Notes: generated by a model not told the origin, from the letters alone. DNA of 43,925 bases from Oscillospiraceae bacterium (GCA_009781425.1 WQYC01000022.1:1-43925); one strand, 5' to 3'. Positions 15,741 to 23,993 are shown, numbered from the stretch's first letter. Numbers and translations: made by a program.

Positions 15741-16666
15741 GACAGCGCCGCGCCGATAATCCCCGCGTCATTCCCGAGCTTGCAAATCAAAATTTCCGTG
15801 TTCTTCGCGCTGTTTCGGGTATAAACTTCCTTTGCGACAAGCGCGCGGAGCGGCAAAAGCAGCTCATCGCCCTCGTTGCAAACCCCGCCGCCTATGCAAA
15901 GGCAGTCGGGCTGAAAGGTATTAATCACGTTCGTAATCCCGCAGGCTAAGTATTTAATATAATCGTCCACAACTTTTTTCCCTGCCGCGTCGTTTTTCTT
16001 AGCCGCCATGAAAGCCGTCCGCGCGCTTACTTTGCCGAGTTCTTCCGTAATGGCGTGCATTACACTTTCGGGGGCTTTTTCCATCGCCTCCTTAGTCATG
16101 CGAATGAGCCCCGTAGCCGACGAAAAAACCTCAAAACAGCCGTTTCTTCCGCAGGTGCAAGCGGGTCCGTCAACGCTGATAACAGTATGCCCGATTTCGC
16201 CGCCCGCAAAGTTCTCGCCGCAGAAAACCTTGCCGTCGATTATAATTCCTGCGCCGACTCCTGTGCCGAGCGTGATTGCAACCGCGCTGTTTAAGCCCTT
16301 CGCCGCACCCGCAACGAACTCGCCGTATGCCGCGGCGTTTGCATCGTTTTCGAGAAAGGCGGGAAGCCCCGTACCCTTTTGCACATCTGCGGTCAGCGGC
16401 ACGTTATGCCAGTTTAAGTTGCCCGAAAACTCAACAGTTCCCGTGCTTTTGTTGCAGCTTCCGGGACAGCCCAGCCCGACGGCTTGCGCGCCGTCACCTG
16501 CAGTTTCCTGCACTTCTTTAACGATTGCAATTATATCTGCTAAAACTTCCTCATAAGCCCGCTCCTTGCCGGTTTTCACCGACTTCTTAAAAAGCAGTTC
16601 GCCGGTTGCTTTTACCGCACCGGCTGAAATGTTTGTACCGCCAATATCAACGCCAATATAATACAT
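15731..16666 (-). CDS. glk: ROK-family glucokinase
   Basis: Phosphorylates glucose at the 6 position with ATP (family knowledge). 311 residues. It starts MYYIGVDIGGTNISAGAV, the phosphate-binding DxGGT motif. Further motifs are LENDANAAAYGEF, GTGVGAGIIIDGKVF, GGEIGHTVI and the ROK zinc motif CTCGRNGCFE. The C-terminus GNDAGIIGAAL is typical. An AAAGGAG ribosome site is present. Other sugar specificities such as N-acetylmannosamine cannot be excluded. It follows the transporter gene by 14 bases. Confidence 0.92.
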   Translation of the reverse strand: MYYIGVDIGGTNISAGAVKATGELLFKKSVKTGKERAYEEVLADIIAIVKEVQETAGDGAQAVGLGCPGSCNKSTGTVEFSGNLNWHNVPLTADVQKGTGLPAFLENDANAAAYGEFVAGAAKGLNSAVAITLGTGVGAGIIIDGKVFCGENFAGGEIGHTVISVDGPACTCGRNGCFEVFSSATGLIRMTKEAMEKAPESVMHAITEELGKVSARTAFMAAKKNDAAGKKVVDDYIKYLACGITNVINTFQPDCLCIGGGVCNEGDELLLPLRALVAKEVYTRNSAKNTEILICKLGNDAGIIGAALSNS

Positions 16667-16679
16667 AGTTTTTCTCCTT

Positions 16680-17324
16680 TTATTTTAAATCTTTTCTGCG
16701 TATGTAATCTAAGTAGCCCGTTCCCATACCGCCGATTAAGTTCCCTACCGCGACAACTGCAAGAATAGGCAGGAAGCGAAGCTCAAAGCCTACCATAAAT
16801 GAATAGTACGAGAAGAAGAAATAATCCGCAACTATATGCTCAGGCACGGTCAGCACGAAGGTAGCGATAAAAATAATCGAAAGCCCGAGCGATGCGACCT
16901 TGTTGTCCGGGAACGACTTCACGGTAAGACAGGCGCACGCCACTAAAAAGCCGCAGATAATCGCAAGTATAAACATACTTATGTAAGTATCGCTGAGCCG
17001 CGCGTTCACTATGCGTTCAAGGTTTTCGATTTTTTCCGCACTGCCGTAGCGCGTTAAGCTGAGCGCGCCCGCGTAAATCACACATCCTATTCCGTTGCCG
17101 ATAAGTGCAATCAAAATATCAGAAATTTTGAAGCCGTGCTCCTCTTTAAAAGGATAAAGCGCGAACACCCGCGTGACAAGCATATTATGATACGACGAAA
17201 CCATAAGGATTCCCGCCGCAAAGAAAATCGCGCCCGCGACGCCGTGTCCGAGCGCGACATACGCCGTCGCGCCGATTGAAATGTACATTCCGCACATGAG
17301 AGAAGCGATGATTTTTTTAGTCAT
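16680..17324 (-). CDS. formate/nitrite transporter (FNT) family protein
   Basis: About 214 residues from the ATG at 17324 (MTKKIIASLMCGMYISIGA), chosen because GAGGAAA lies 6 bases upstream. Six or so membrane segments are visible. The C-terminal part EHIVADYFFFSYYSFMVG and VGNLIGGMGTG matches the FNT family layout, and FAAGILMVSSYHNMLVTR matches its early half. Family members are usually 255-290 residues, so this one is short. It likely moves a small monovalent anion (formate, nitrite or hydrosulfide); the substrate is not decided by sequence alone. Confidence 0.8.
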   Translation of the reverse strand: MTKKIIASLMCGMYISIGATAYVALGHGVAGAIFFAAGILMVSSYHNMLVTRVFALYPFKEEHGFKISDILIALIGNGIGCVIYAGALSLTRYGSAEKIENLERIVNARLSDTYISMFILAIICGFLVACACLTVKSFPDNKVASLGLSIIFIATFVLTVPEHIVADYFFFSYYSFMVGFELRFLPILAVVAVGNLIGGMGTGYLDYIRRKDLK

Positions 17325-17348
17325 TTTAACTTTCCTCGTTTTCATTTT

Positions 17349-17426
17349 GTAGGGAACAGCATTTCGACGTTTTCTGCAGAAACCGTCATGCGTTCCTTAA
17401 GCGGAACGGATGAATCCGTTCCCTAC
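17349..17426 (-). repeat. GTAGGG hairpin repeat, divergent copy
   Basis: Ends GTAGGGAAC...GTTCCCTAC. The second hairpin GGAACGGATGAATCCGTTCC is intact; the first is split by about 30 bases (around TTTCTGCAGAAA). The last C is the G of the TAG stop of the SARP-like gene. Confidence 0.8.
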
Positions 17427-18616
17427 TAAGTCGATATTACATATTTAAAATCAATGCCGAGCGAAAAGTCTGTGCTTTTGCTTTTGTAGCAGTTCGCGAT
17501 TCTGTTCACCACCATCTTCGCGGTGTCGTCGCAGGCGGACGAAAGCATTAGCACATATTGCAGCAGGCTGTACCGCGCGAAGGTATCACTCTTGCGCAGT
17601 GAGTTTGAAACGCAGTCGTGAAGCCGCTTCATCTCGTCTATGATTTTCGCAGACGGGCTTTCATCGCCGGTTGCGTCTTTAACGGTAATTAAACAGATTT
17701 GCACTTTTTGTCCGCTTCGCTGTGCGTCCCGCATTTTGAGTCTGTATATGTTTTTGAAAACCTCAAGCTCGCAGAAGAACGCGCCGTTCTCCGTTTCACT
17801 GCTGTCTTCTTTAAGCTTCTGTTGAATTGTTTTTATACTGTCGCCTGTGCCTGTGTCCGCGTCAATTGTTTCTTTATATAATTCTTTCAGCTCGGCAGAC
17901 GGATTTACCCCCAGCTCGTTATAAAGAATATTTATGACATACTTGTAGTGCGTTTTAACGGCGTCGCGGTCACCGAGCGCGGCGAGAGCCTTAATCAAAA
18001 GCGTGTGAATATTCTGGTCGGTGTTTTCTATAAGCAAGGCTCTGCGGCAGATATTAATAAGCTCGTTATAATGCTTGTGACGGAAGAGCGCGTCCGTAAG
18101 CTTGTGAACTGCCCGCAGAAAAATCGAGTGATAATAAACTCTAATAGGTATTACCCAGCTCTCCTCGCCCGAATTCTTCAGGTACTTCCCGTTGTACATT
18201 TCAAAGGCTTTTTTCGCGAAAAGAATCTGTTCTTTTTCGGAAATGTCCGTGCGCTGTGATTGCTTGTAATTCTTCTCAAACTGCGCGGCGTCAATGATAT
18301 ATTCAAGCGAGCTGTTAAAAGCATATGTTCCTGCGAAGCTTACGATTAGCTCTGTCTTGTCGGGAAGCCCCAAAACATCGAGCGCAGTGCGAAGCCTGTG
18401 CAGCTGTGTTTTGAGCGCGCCTGCGGGATTGCTGACTTCCTCTCCGCTCCACAGAACCTTTATCAGCTCTTCCTGCGTAACGCTTCTGTCCATAAAAGCG
18501 CACAGGTATTTCAGGAGCGTCCACATTTTCTTTGAACGCCTGTCCTTTTCTGCTATGATTTTGTCTCCGTAAGCAATGGAGAATTCGCCCAAGGTTGTGA
18601 TAATTACCGGTTGCAT
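17426..18616 (-). CDS. SARP/BTAD-type transcription regulator with a degenerate GGDEF-like C-terminus
   Basis: 396 residues. Residues 1-100 look like the OmpR-type winged helix of SARP regulators (LGEFSIAYGDKII, then KKMWTLLKYLCAF, TQEELIKVLWSGEE, LKTQLHRLRTAL). Residues about 110-255 are the BTAD tetratricopeptide domain, ending NELGVNPSAELKELYKE, its hallmark. Residues about 280-390 resemble a diguanylate cyclase fold (SNSLRKSDTFARYSLLQYVLML), but the signature GGDEF is replaced by SLLQY, so no catalysis is expected. The target genes are unknown. It follows the membrane protein gene at 18633 by 16 bases. Confidence 0.8.
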   Translation of the reverse strand: MQPVIITTLGEFSIAYGDKIIAEKDRRSKKMWTLLKYLCAFMDRSVTQEELIKVLWSGEEVSNPAGALKTQLHRLRTALDVLGLPDKTELIVSFAGTYAFNSSLEYIIDAAQFEKNYKQSQRTDISEKEQILFAKKAFEMYNGKYLKNSGEESWVIPIRVYYHSIFLRAVHKLTDALFRHKHYNELINICRRALLIENTDQNIHTLLIKALAALGDRDAVKTHYKYVINILYNELGVNPSAELKELYKETIDADTGTGDSIKTIQQKLKEDSSETENGAFFCELEVFKNIYRLKMRDAQRSGQKVQICLITVKDATGDESPSAKIIDEMKRLHDCVSNSLRKSDTFARYSLLQYVLMLSSACDDTAKMVVNRIANCYKSKSTDFSLGIDFKYVIST

Positions 18617-18632
18617 ATCATTGCCCCCTGTA

Positions 18633-19511
18633 TTAAAAATGTATGTACTCCCCTGTTTCCCTGTTCAGCTCAATTGACTGGATTGTTTTTGCTCTGTCTC
18701 TTCCGCGGGTAATTGTATAAATCATGGTTTTAACAGGCTCGACCTCATGCTCGATTCCGGCGATGAACTGCGGATTCGGCGCGATGTATTCAACTACGAC
18801 TCTGTAGACGTCGCCAACATTTGTAATTTCAGAAACTCTCGGCGAAAAAGTAACAAACGGCGGGTTCTCCGGAACTGTATAAGATTTAGTGTCGGCGTTG
18901 TAACGGAAGGGCGTTACTATGCTTCCCGAGCTCACGTGCCTTATATCAAAGCCCGTGCCGAAAATGCTCCGTACAGCCGCTTCCACGTCGTTTTCGGGAA
19001 TAGACATCGTTGCCATGTCGCGCTCGTAATTAGCAGTATCACCTGTCAGTATAATCTGCCAGACTGCCGACGAAATGATAATTGAAGCAGGCATATTCTC
19101 CGCGCCGCTGAACTCAGGCGGGTCGTTAATCACGACAGGGAATAAAAACAGCTCGAGCTCTTCTTTAAGCGCGGTTTTGTTGGTAATATCAAAGGCAAGC
19201 TCCCGCCCGGTCTCAACCACCGACAGCGCGCCGATAATAGAAAGCCAAAGCATAACAAGCCCGAGAATAACAAAGAAGCGGTATTTCACCGGCTTTCTTT
19301 CTCTGTTGTGATATTTTTCGGCAGGAGCGGCTTCTTCGGCAATTTCATTCTGCCGAAGCTCGTCGTCGTTTTCCTTAACCTCATGCTCAAGCGCGCTGCT
19401 GAGCGTGCCAACGAGCGAGGTTATGACCTTATGCTGTTCCTTTGCTTCTTTTGCGACGATAGGTTTTTTCTCGCGTTCCTGTTTTTTTCTGCGTTCCGAT
19501 TTCTTATCCAT
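18633..19511 (-). CDS. single-span membrane protein of unknown function
   Basis: About 292 residues from ATG 19511 (MDKKSERRKKQEREKKP). The first 80 residues are highly charged and probably cytoplasmic. One membrane segment, FFVILGLVMLWLSIIGAL, follows, then about 190 extracytoplasmic residues with no motif I recognise. The longer frame to 19529 is rejected because its extra codons lie in a GTAGGG repeat. No ribosome site directly precedes 19511; the nearest AGGAG is on the far side of that repeat hairpin. It sits between proA and the SARP regulator. Confidence 0.7.
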   Translation of the reverse strand: MDKKSERRKKQEREKKPIVAKEAKEQHKVITSLVGTLSSALEHEVKENDDELRQNEIAEEAAPAEKYHNRERKPVKYRFFVILGLVMLWLSIIGALSVVETGRELAFDITNKTALKEELELFLFPVVINDPPEFSGAENMPASIIISSAVWQIILTGDTANYERDMATMSIPENDVEAAVRSIFGTGFDIRHVSSGSIVTPFRYNADTKSYTVPENPPFVTFSPRVSEITNVGDVYRVVVEYIAPNPQFIAGIEHEVEPVKTMIYTITRGRDRAKTIQSIELNRETGEYIHF

Positions 19512-19518
19512 TTTACAT

Positions 19519-19545
19519 CGGGTAACCACAGAGGGTCACCCCTAC
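19519..19545 (-). repeat. GTAGGG hairpin repeat between proA and the next gene
   Basis: Minus strand GTAGGGGTGACC-CTCTGT-GGTTACCCG: stem GGGTGACC/GGTTACCC (8 pairs, one G:T). It lies 2 bases after the proA TAG stop and 7 bases before the next start codon. Confidence 0.75.
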
Positions 19546-19547
19546 TC

Positions 19548-20744
19548 CTATGTTCTTATTTGTCCGTTGCCGTAAATTAAATATTTGTAAGAGGTAAGCT
19601 CGCGCAGTCCGAGGGGTCCCCGTGCGTGCAGTTTCTGGTTAGAAATGCCGATTTCCGCGCCGAGCCCGAAGATATTCCCGTCTGAAAAGCGCGTTGAAGC
19701 ATTTACATAAACTGCCGCCGCGTCAACCTCCTGCTGAAATCTGCGCGCGTTTTCGTAGTTCTGCGTAATTATGCACTCGCTATGCCGCGTTCCGTACTTG
19801 TTTATATGCGCGATTGCTTCATCTATGCTCGCTACAGTCTTCGCCGAAATGATATAATCGTTGAATTCAACCTCATAGTCGCCGTATCGTATCTCAACCA
19901 AGTCGCCCCACTTCGCCTTTATCGCCGCAAAAAACTCCTCGGCAATAGCTTCGTGCGCAAGAACGGTTTCAATAGAATTGCAAACCGACGGGCGTTGAGT
20001 TTTCGCGTTGTCGGCGATTTTCACCGCCATTGCTATATCTGCGTTTTCATCTACGTAAAGGTGGCAGTTCCCCGCGCCTGTTTCAATCACGGGAATCGTG
20101 GAATTCTCCACCACGGACTTAATCAGCCCTGCGCCGCCCCGCGGAATCAGCACGTCAATATGCTCGTTCAGCTTCATCATTTCTGCGGCGACTTCTCGGC
20201 TTGTGTCTTCCACCAAAAGCACAGCGTCAGCGGTAATTCCGCTGTTTTCAAGCGCACGCCGCATGAACAAAGCAAGGCACTTGCTTGAATGAATCGCATC
20301 GCTTCCGCCCCGCAGAACGCAGACGTTGCCCGACTTCAGGCACAACGCCGCCGCGTCAACCGTGACGTTCGGGCGGGATTCATAAATCACGCCGATTACT
20401 CCGAGCGGAACTCGCTTCTTCACGATGTTGAAGCCGTCTTTCGCTTCGCCGCCGCCGAGGATTTCGCCAATCGGGTCAGCAAGCGCAACGATTTCCATTA
20501 CGCTGTCGCTGATGCCTTTGATTCGCTCTTCCGTCAAGGTAAGGCGGTCAATGAAAGCCTTAGTCTTGCCGTTTTTCACAGCATTTTCTAAGTCTTTTTT
20601 ATTCTCAGCAATAATCAGCGCGGCGTTCGCCGTCAACGCTTCCGCGACAGCCGTGAGCGCGTTGTTCTTTTGCTCGGTTGCTATGTTTCTTATTGCACTT
20701 TCGGCGGCTTTTGCACGCACGCCGAGGTCTAAAATATAGCTCAT
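19548..20744 (-). CDS. proA: glutamate-5-semialdehyde dehydrogenase
   Basis: NADPH-dependent reduction of glutamyl 5-phosphate, the second step of proline synthesis (established). 398 residues, normal length. Motifs: VPLGVIGVIYESRPNVTVDA, CLKSGNVCVLRGGSDAI, LIPRGGAGLI, the catalytic Cys region NAKTQRPSVCNSIETVL and GLGAEIGISNQKLHARGP near the end. An AGGAGGAG ribosome site is present. It follows proB by 16 bases. proC is not in the window. Confidence 0.97.
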   Translation of the reverse strand: MSYILDLGVRAKAAESAIRNIATEQKNNALTAVAEALTANAALIIAENKKDLENAVKNGKTKAFIDRLTLTEERIKGISDSVMEIVALADPIGEILGGGEAKDGFNIVKKRVPLGVIGVIYESRPNVTVDAAALCLKSGNVCVLRGGSDAIHSSKCLALFMRRALENSGITADAVLLVEDTSREVAAEMMKLNEHIDVLIPRGGAGLIKSVVENSTIPVIETGAGNCHLYVDENADIAMAVKIADNAKTQRPSVCNSIETVLAHEAIAEEFFAAIKAKWGDLVEIRYGDYEVEFNDYIISAKTVASIDEAIAHINKYGTRHSECIITQNYENARRFQQEVDAAAVYVNASTRFSDGNIFGLGAEIGISNQKLHARGPLGLRELTSYKYLIYGNGQIRT

Positions 20745-20760
20745 TTTCTCCTCCTAAAAT

Positions 20761-21537
20761 CTATACAAACACCGTACAAACCGCGTTATTCTCAAACAGG
20801 TCGTACAGAATTTCAAGCCGTTCGCCGTTCAGAATCACTGACGGAATATCGTCTTCCTTTGCGAGCATTGCCGCTTCTAACTTCGTCAGCATACCCCCGC
20901 TCGAAAGCTCCGAGCCCTTCCCTTTCGCCGCGTGAATCATCTCCTGCGTGATTTTCTCAACCACGGGGATTAATTTAGCGTCGGGCTCTGCGGGGTTTTT
21001 GTCGTACAGCCCGTCCACGTCGGTGAACATAATAAGCAAGTCCGCCTCTGCAAGCTTCGCCACCATCGCCGACAGCGTGTCGTTCTCGTCGAAGTCTAAT
21101 TCTTCGAGCGAAACCGTGTCGTTGGCGTTAATAATCGGCACAACGCCCATTTCGAGCAGGCGCTCGAGCGTGTTTTTGACGTTCTGCCTGCGTTCCTTGT
21201 TGGAAACAACGTCCCGCGTCATCAAAATCTGCGCTACTATGCGGTCATATTTCGCGAACTCAGTATCGTAAATATTCATCAGTGCGCTCTGCCCGATTGC
21301 CGCGCAGGCTTGCTTTGCGGCGGTTTCCGTAGGGCGCGAGGTTAAGTTCATGCGCGCCATGCCGACGCTAATCGCGCCGCTCGTGACGAAAATGACTTCC
21401 CTGCCCGAGCTTCGCACTTCCGCTATTACCCGAACCAAATTTTCGACCCGCTTTATGTTTATGTTTCCGGTTTTGTGCGCGATGTTAGATGTCCCGACTT
21501 TAATCACCACGCGCTTTTTTCCGCTTAAATCAACCAT
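20761..21537 (-). CDS. proB: glutamate 5-kinase without PUA domain
   Basis: Phosphorylates glutamate, the first and feedback-regulated step of proline synthesis (established). 258 residues: amino-acid kinase domain only (KKRVVIKVGTSNIAHK, FVTSGAISVGMARM, PIINANDTVSLEELDFDENDTLSAMVA). The C-terminal PUA domain of the E. coli enzyme (367 residues) is absent, as in some other bacteria. An AGGAAG ribosome site and a good promoter lie upstream. It starts the proBA unit and may be the first gene of a longer operon. Confidence 0.95.
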   Translation of the reverse strand: MVDLSGKKRVVIKVGTSNIAHKTGNINIKRVENLVRVIAEVRSSGREVIFVTSGAISVGMARMNLTSRPTETAAKQACAAIGQSALMNIYDTEFAKYDRIVAQILMTRDVVSNKERRQNVKNTLERLLEMGVVPIINANDTVSLEELDFDENDTLSAMVAKLAEADLLIMFTDVDGLYDKNPAEPDAKLIPVVEKITQEMIHAAKGKGSELSSGGMLTKLEAAMLAKEDDIPSVILNGERLEILYDLFENNAVCTVFV

Positions 21538-21568
21538 TTGTTTCTACTTCCTGTTACATTATAGTTAC

Positions 21569-21597
21569 AGTATACCATAAACTTTATAAATGTGCAA
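21569..21597 (-). promoter_or_regulatory. promoter of proBA
   Basis: Minus strand TTGCAC (21597-21592), 17-base spacer, TATACT (21574-21569). A second TATAAT-like word lies 10 bases further on. It may drive many genes downstream to radC, since gaps are short and no strong terminator was seen between them. Confidence 0.7.
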
Positions 21598-21599
21598 CA

Positions 21600-21839
21600 T
21601 TATTCGTCATGTTCGTGAGCAAAATTTTCGTCTTCGTATTCGTCATGCTCCCCATGCCCGCCATGACCCTTTTTCTTCTGCTCCCACATACAAATACCGC
21701 GCAGAATCTCCATGCCGAACATGGACTTCGACAGCTCGGAAAAGAACACATTCCAAAAAATAAAGTCCTTTTTAGACAAAGTACAATATAAATAATTAGT
21801 AAGCGCGGCAATCATCGCGTTCATTTGGCATGGATTCAT
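21600..21839 (-). CDS. small protein with His/Glu/Asp-rich tail
   Basis: 79 residues. An AGGAGG ribosome site and ATG at 21839 decide this frame over an overlapping 75-residue frame. Residues 1-50 (MNPCQMNAMIAALTNYLYCT, then FIFWNVFFSELSKSMFGMEIL) look like a compact helical domain, of a kind found in small Clostridia proteins and possibly DUF6774. The last 25 residues are GHGGHGEHDEYEDE-type and could bind metal. The ribosome site lies inside the 3' arm of the hairpin that follows acpP (see 21843-21893). Confidence 0.65.
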   Translation of the reverse strand: MNPCQMNAMIAALTNYLYCTLSKKDFIFWNVFFSELSKSMFGMEILRGICMWEQKKKGHGGHGEHDEYEDENFAHEHDE

Positions 21840-21842
21840 AAA

Positions 21843-21893
21843 AAACCTCCTGCATAATTAAACTACTTAGAGTTTATGCAGGAAGGATTTTTA
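21843..21893 (-). terminator. hairpin that ends acpP and contains the next gene's ribosome site
   Basis: Minus strand CCTTCCTGCATAAACT pairs with AGTTTAATTATGCAGGAGG (12 or more pairs, one bulge), loop CTAAGT, followed by TTTTTT and then ATG. The 3' arm is the AGGAGG ribosome site of the 79-residue gene, so a folded stem would both end transcription and hide the site. Confidence 0.65.
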
Positions 21894-21913
21894 TTATTTT
21901 AGTGCTTTTTAAA

Positions 21914-22159
21914 CTACTCAGTTTTTTCTTCAATGTATTTAACAATATCGCCTACTGTTTTGATGTTTTCGACCTGGTCATCGGGGATTTCCATGTCGAA
22001 CTCTTCCTCAAAACTCATGACAAGGTCAACGATGTCGAGCGAGTCAGCACCCAGGTCGTCTTGAATATTCGCCGTGAGTGTTACTTTTTCCTCTTCAACG
22101 TCAAGCTGGTCAACAATAATTGTTCTTACCTTTTCAAATACCATTTTGTAGTCCTCCAT
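21914..22159 (-). CDS. acpP: acyl carrier protein
   Basis: Carries growing acyl chains on a phosphopantetheine arm in type II fatty acid synthesis (established). 81 residues. The attachment site is the Ser of [11 protein letters not shown], in the standard DSL motif, near residue 39. It is acidic, as expected. A GGAGG ribosome site lies upstream. It lies downstream of the fab/acc cluster, has its own strong promoter with a possible operator, and ends in the hairpin at 21843-21893. Confidence 0.97.
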   Translation of the reverse strand: MEDYKMVFEKVRTIIVDQLDVEEEKVTLTANIQDDLGADSLDIVDLVMSFEEEFDMEIPDDQVENIKTVGDIVKYIEEKTE

Positions 22160-22175
22160 ATCTGCTGTTTTTATT

Positions 22176-22204
22176 ATTATAGAACATATTGTTCAAATAA
22201 TCAA
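22176..22204 (-). promoter_or_regulatory. acpP promoter with palindromic operator-like spacer
   Basis: Minus strand TTGATT (22204-22199), 17-base spacer, TATAAT (22181-22176). The spacer contains the perfect palindrome GAACA-ATA-TGTTC (22194-22182), touching the -10 box. A repressor of fatty acid genes could bind there; it does not match the FapR or FabT consensus as I know them. Confidence 0.6.
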
Positions 22205-22241
22205 TAGAAAATAATACAAAAATTTTTATATTTTACGTTAA

Positions 22242-23042
22242 TTATTCAGTAAACATTCCTATTTTTCTAAATTTTTTGTATCTGTTCTCCAATAAAACGT
22301 CGATAGAAACCGCACAGAGCCGCTTCACAGCGTCAAAAAGATACTCCGAGATGTTGTCCGCCATTAGCTGTGCATCATTTTGCGCGCCGCCCGACGGCTC
22401 GGGAATTATTTTTTCGCAGACTCCGAAGCCGAGCAAGTCTTCAGACGTGATTTTCATGAGCTCGGCAGCTTCTTTTTCACGTGTCGGGTCTTTCCACAGG
22501 ATAGAAGCAAAGCCGCGCGGTGAAATCACCGAATACAGCGCGTTTTCAAGGATTGCGAGCTCATCGCAGACAGCAAGCGCAAGCGCACCGCCGCTTCCGC
22601 CCTCGCCGAGAATTACAGAAATAATCGGGGTTTTGAGGGTCATGAATTCCATCAGATTCCGCGCAATCGCCTCGCCCTGACCTCTTTCCTCTGCCTCAAT
22701 CCCGCAGAACGCGCCGGGGGTGTCAACAAGGCAAATCACAGGTCTGCCGAACTTTTCGGCTTGCTTCGCCAAACGCAGAGCCTTCCTGTAGCCCTCGGGG
22801 TGCGGCATTGCGAAGTTAGTATGCTTGTTTTCCTCTATGTTCCTTCCCTTGACCTGCGCGATTACCGTCACAGGCATTGAATAAAACTCTGCGATTCCGC
22901 CCATAATTGCCGCGTCGTCGCCGTAATGGCGGTCGCCGTGAAGCTCCATAAAGTGGCTGAAAACAAGCGGAATGTAATCATTTACAGTCGGACGGTTTTT
23001 AAGTCTAATCAGCGAAAGCCGCTCAGTTGCTGTCATTTTCAT
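22242..23042 (-). CDS. accA: acetyl-CoA carboxylase carboxyltransferase subunit alpha
   Basis: With AccD it moves the carboxyl group from biotin to acetyl-CoA, giving malonyl-CoA (established). 266 residues; other AccA proteins are often near 315, so the N-terminal region is short. Motifs: FMELHGDRHYGDDAAIMGGI, MPHPEGYRKALRLAKQAEKF, VDTPGAFCGIEAEERGQGEAIA and VILGEGGSGGALAL. The ATG overlaps the accD stop by 4 bases, so translation is likely coupled. It is the last gene of the fab/acc unit. Confidence 0.96.
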   Translation of the reverse strand: MKMTATERLSLIRLKNRPTVNDYIPLVFSHFMELHGDRHYGDDAAIMGGIAEFYSMPVTVIAQVKGRNIEENKHTNFAMPHPEGYRKALRLAKQAEKFGRPVICLVDTPGAFCGIEAEERGQGEAIARNLMEFMTLKTPIISVILGEGGSGGALALAVCDELAILENALYSVISPRGFASILWKDPTREKEAAELMKITSEDLLGFGVCEKIIPEPSGGAQNDAQLMADNISEYLFDAVKRLCAVSIDVLLENRYKKFRKIGMFTE

Positions 23043-23962
23043 TTTTTTGCTCCTTTCGCGCTTTCTTCGCCGCCTATCTTTTCAAAATTATGCAGTTTCA
23101 TGAGCCGAGCCAAGCAGGAGCGCATTTTCTTCCGCTCAATTATCATATCCACGAAGCCGTTTTCCTTTAAAAACTCAGCCGACTGAAACTCGTCGGGCAG
23201 CTTCTGCTTAATCGTATCTTGAATCACCCGCCGCCCCGCAAAGCCGATAAGTACCTTAGGTTCAGCGATAATTATATCGCCGAGAGACGCAAAGGAAGCC
23301 GTTACGCCGCCCGTTGTCGGGTCGGTCATGACAGTGATATACAGCCCGCCCGCATCGGAAAAGCGCGCAATCGCGCCGCTGGTTTTCGCCATCTGCATGA
23401 GCGAAATTATCCCCTCCTGCATACGTGCGCCGCCCGAAGCTGTAAACAGCACCACAGGCAATTTTTTCTTCGCCGCGTACTCAAAAGCACGGGTGATTTT
23501 CTCACCCACCACGCTACCCATGCTTGCCATCATGAAGTTGCTGTCCATTATGCCAATCACGGTTTTATAACCGCGAATCATGCACTCGCCTGTCACCACC
23601 GCATCACGCAAATCGCACTGCTCTTGCAATTTCTTCAGCTTCTCGGCGTACTCGGGATAGCCAATCGGGTTCAGCGATTCCATTTTTGCGTCGTATTCGG
23701 TGAAGCTGTCCTTATCGGCAGTTAATTCAAGCCGTTCCTTCCAGGTCAGCCGCGAGTGATAATGGCAGTGCGCGCAGACCTTTCTGTCCTTCTCGAAGTC
23801 CTCCTTATAAGATGCCGTGCGACAGCGCGGACACTTGAAAAACAGGTCGTCGGGAATGTTTACGCCCTTTGTGTCGTGTGCGTGTATGTGTTCCGGTTTA
23901 TGCTCGTCCTTTTCATCGTTGAAGCGGTGCTTAACCTTTTTGAGTAAATCTTCGAGTCCCAT
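23039..23962 (-). CDS. accD: acetyl-CoA carboxylase carboxyltransferase subunit beta
   Basis: 307 residues. The N-terminal zinc ribbon is visible as FFKCPRCRTASY ... KVCAHCHYHSRL (four Cys). The carboxyltransferase fold shows TASGGARMQEGIISLMQMAKTSGAI and PTTGGVTASFASLGDIIIAEP, the usual motifs. The GGAG ribosome site precedes the ATG at 23962. The GNAT gene separates it from accC. The spacer before it carries ATAAGCATTATCTG, also seen next to two small genes upstream of ilvD. Confidence 0.96.
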   Translation of the reverse strand: MGLEDLLKKVKHRFNDEKDEHKPEHIHAHDTKGVNIPDDLFFKCPRCRTASYKEDFEKDRKVCAHCHYHSRLTWKERLELTADKDSFTEYDAKMESLNPIGYPEYAEKLKKLQEQCDLRDAVVTGECMIRGYKTVIGIMDSNFMMASMGSVVGEKITRAFEYAAKKKLPVVLFTASGGARMQEGIISLMQMAKTSGAIARFSDAGGLYITVMTDPTTGGVTASFASLGDIIIAEPKVLIGFAGRRVIQDTIKQKLPDEFQSAEFLKENGFVDMIIERKKMRSCLARLMKLHNFEKIGGEESAKGAKK

Positions 23963-23993
23963 TTTCGGCTCCTTTTATGTTATGTTTAATGTA

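Noticed and set aside
21331-21343. GTAGGGCGCGAGG in proB as another repeat copy
   Set aside because: No inverted partner nearby; it is ordinary coding sequence.
22182-22194. LexA box at acpP
   Set aside because: The spacing is GAAC-N5-GTTC; Firmicute LexA sites use N4, and acpP is not an SOS gene.
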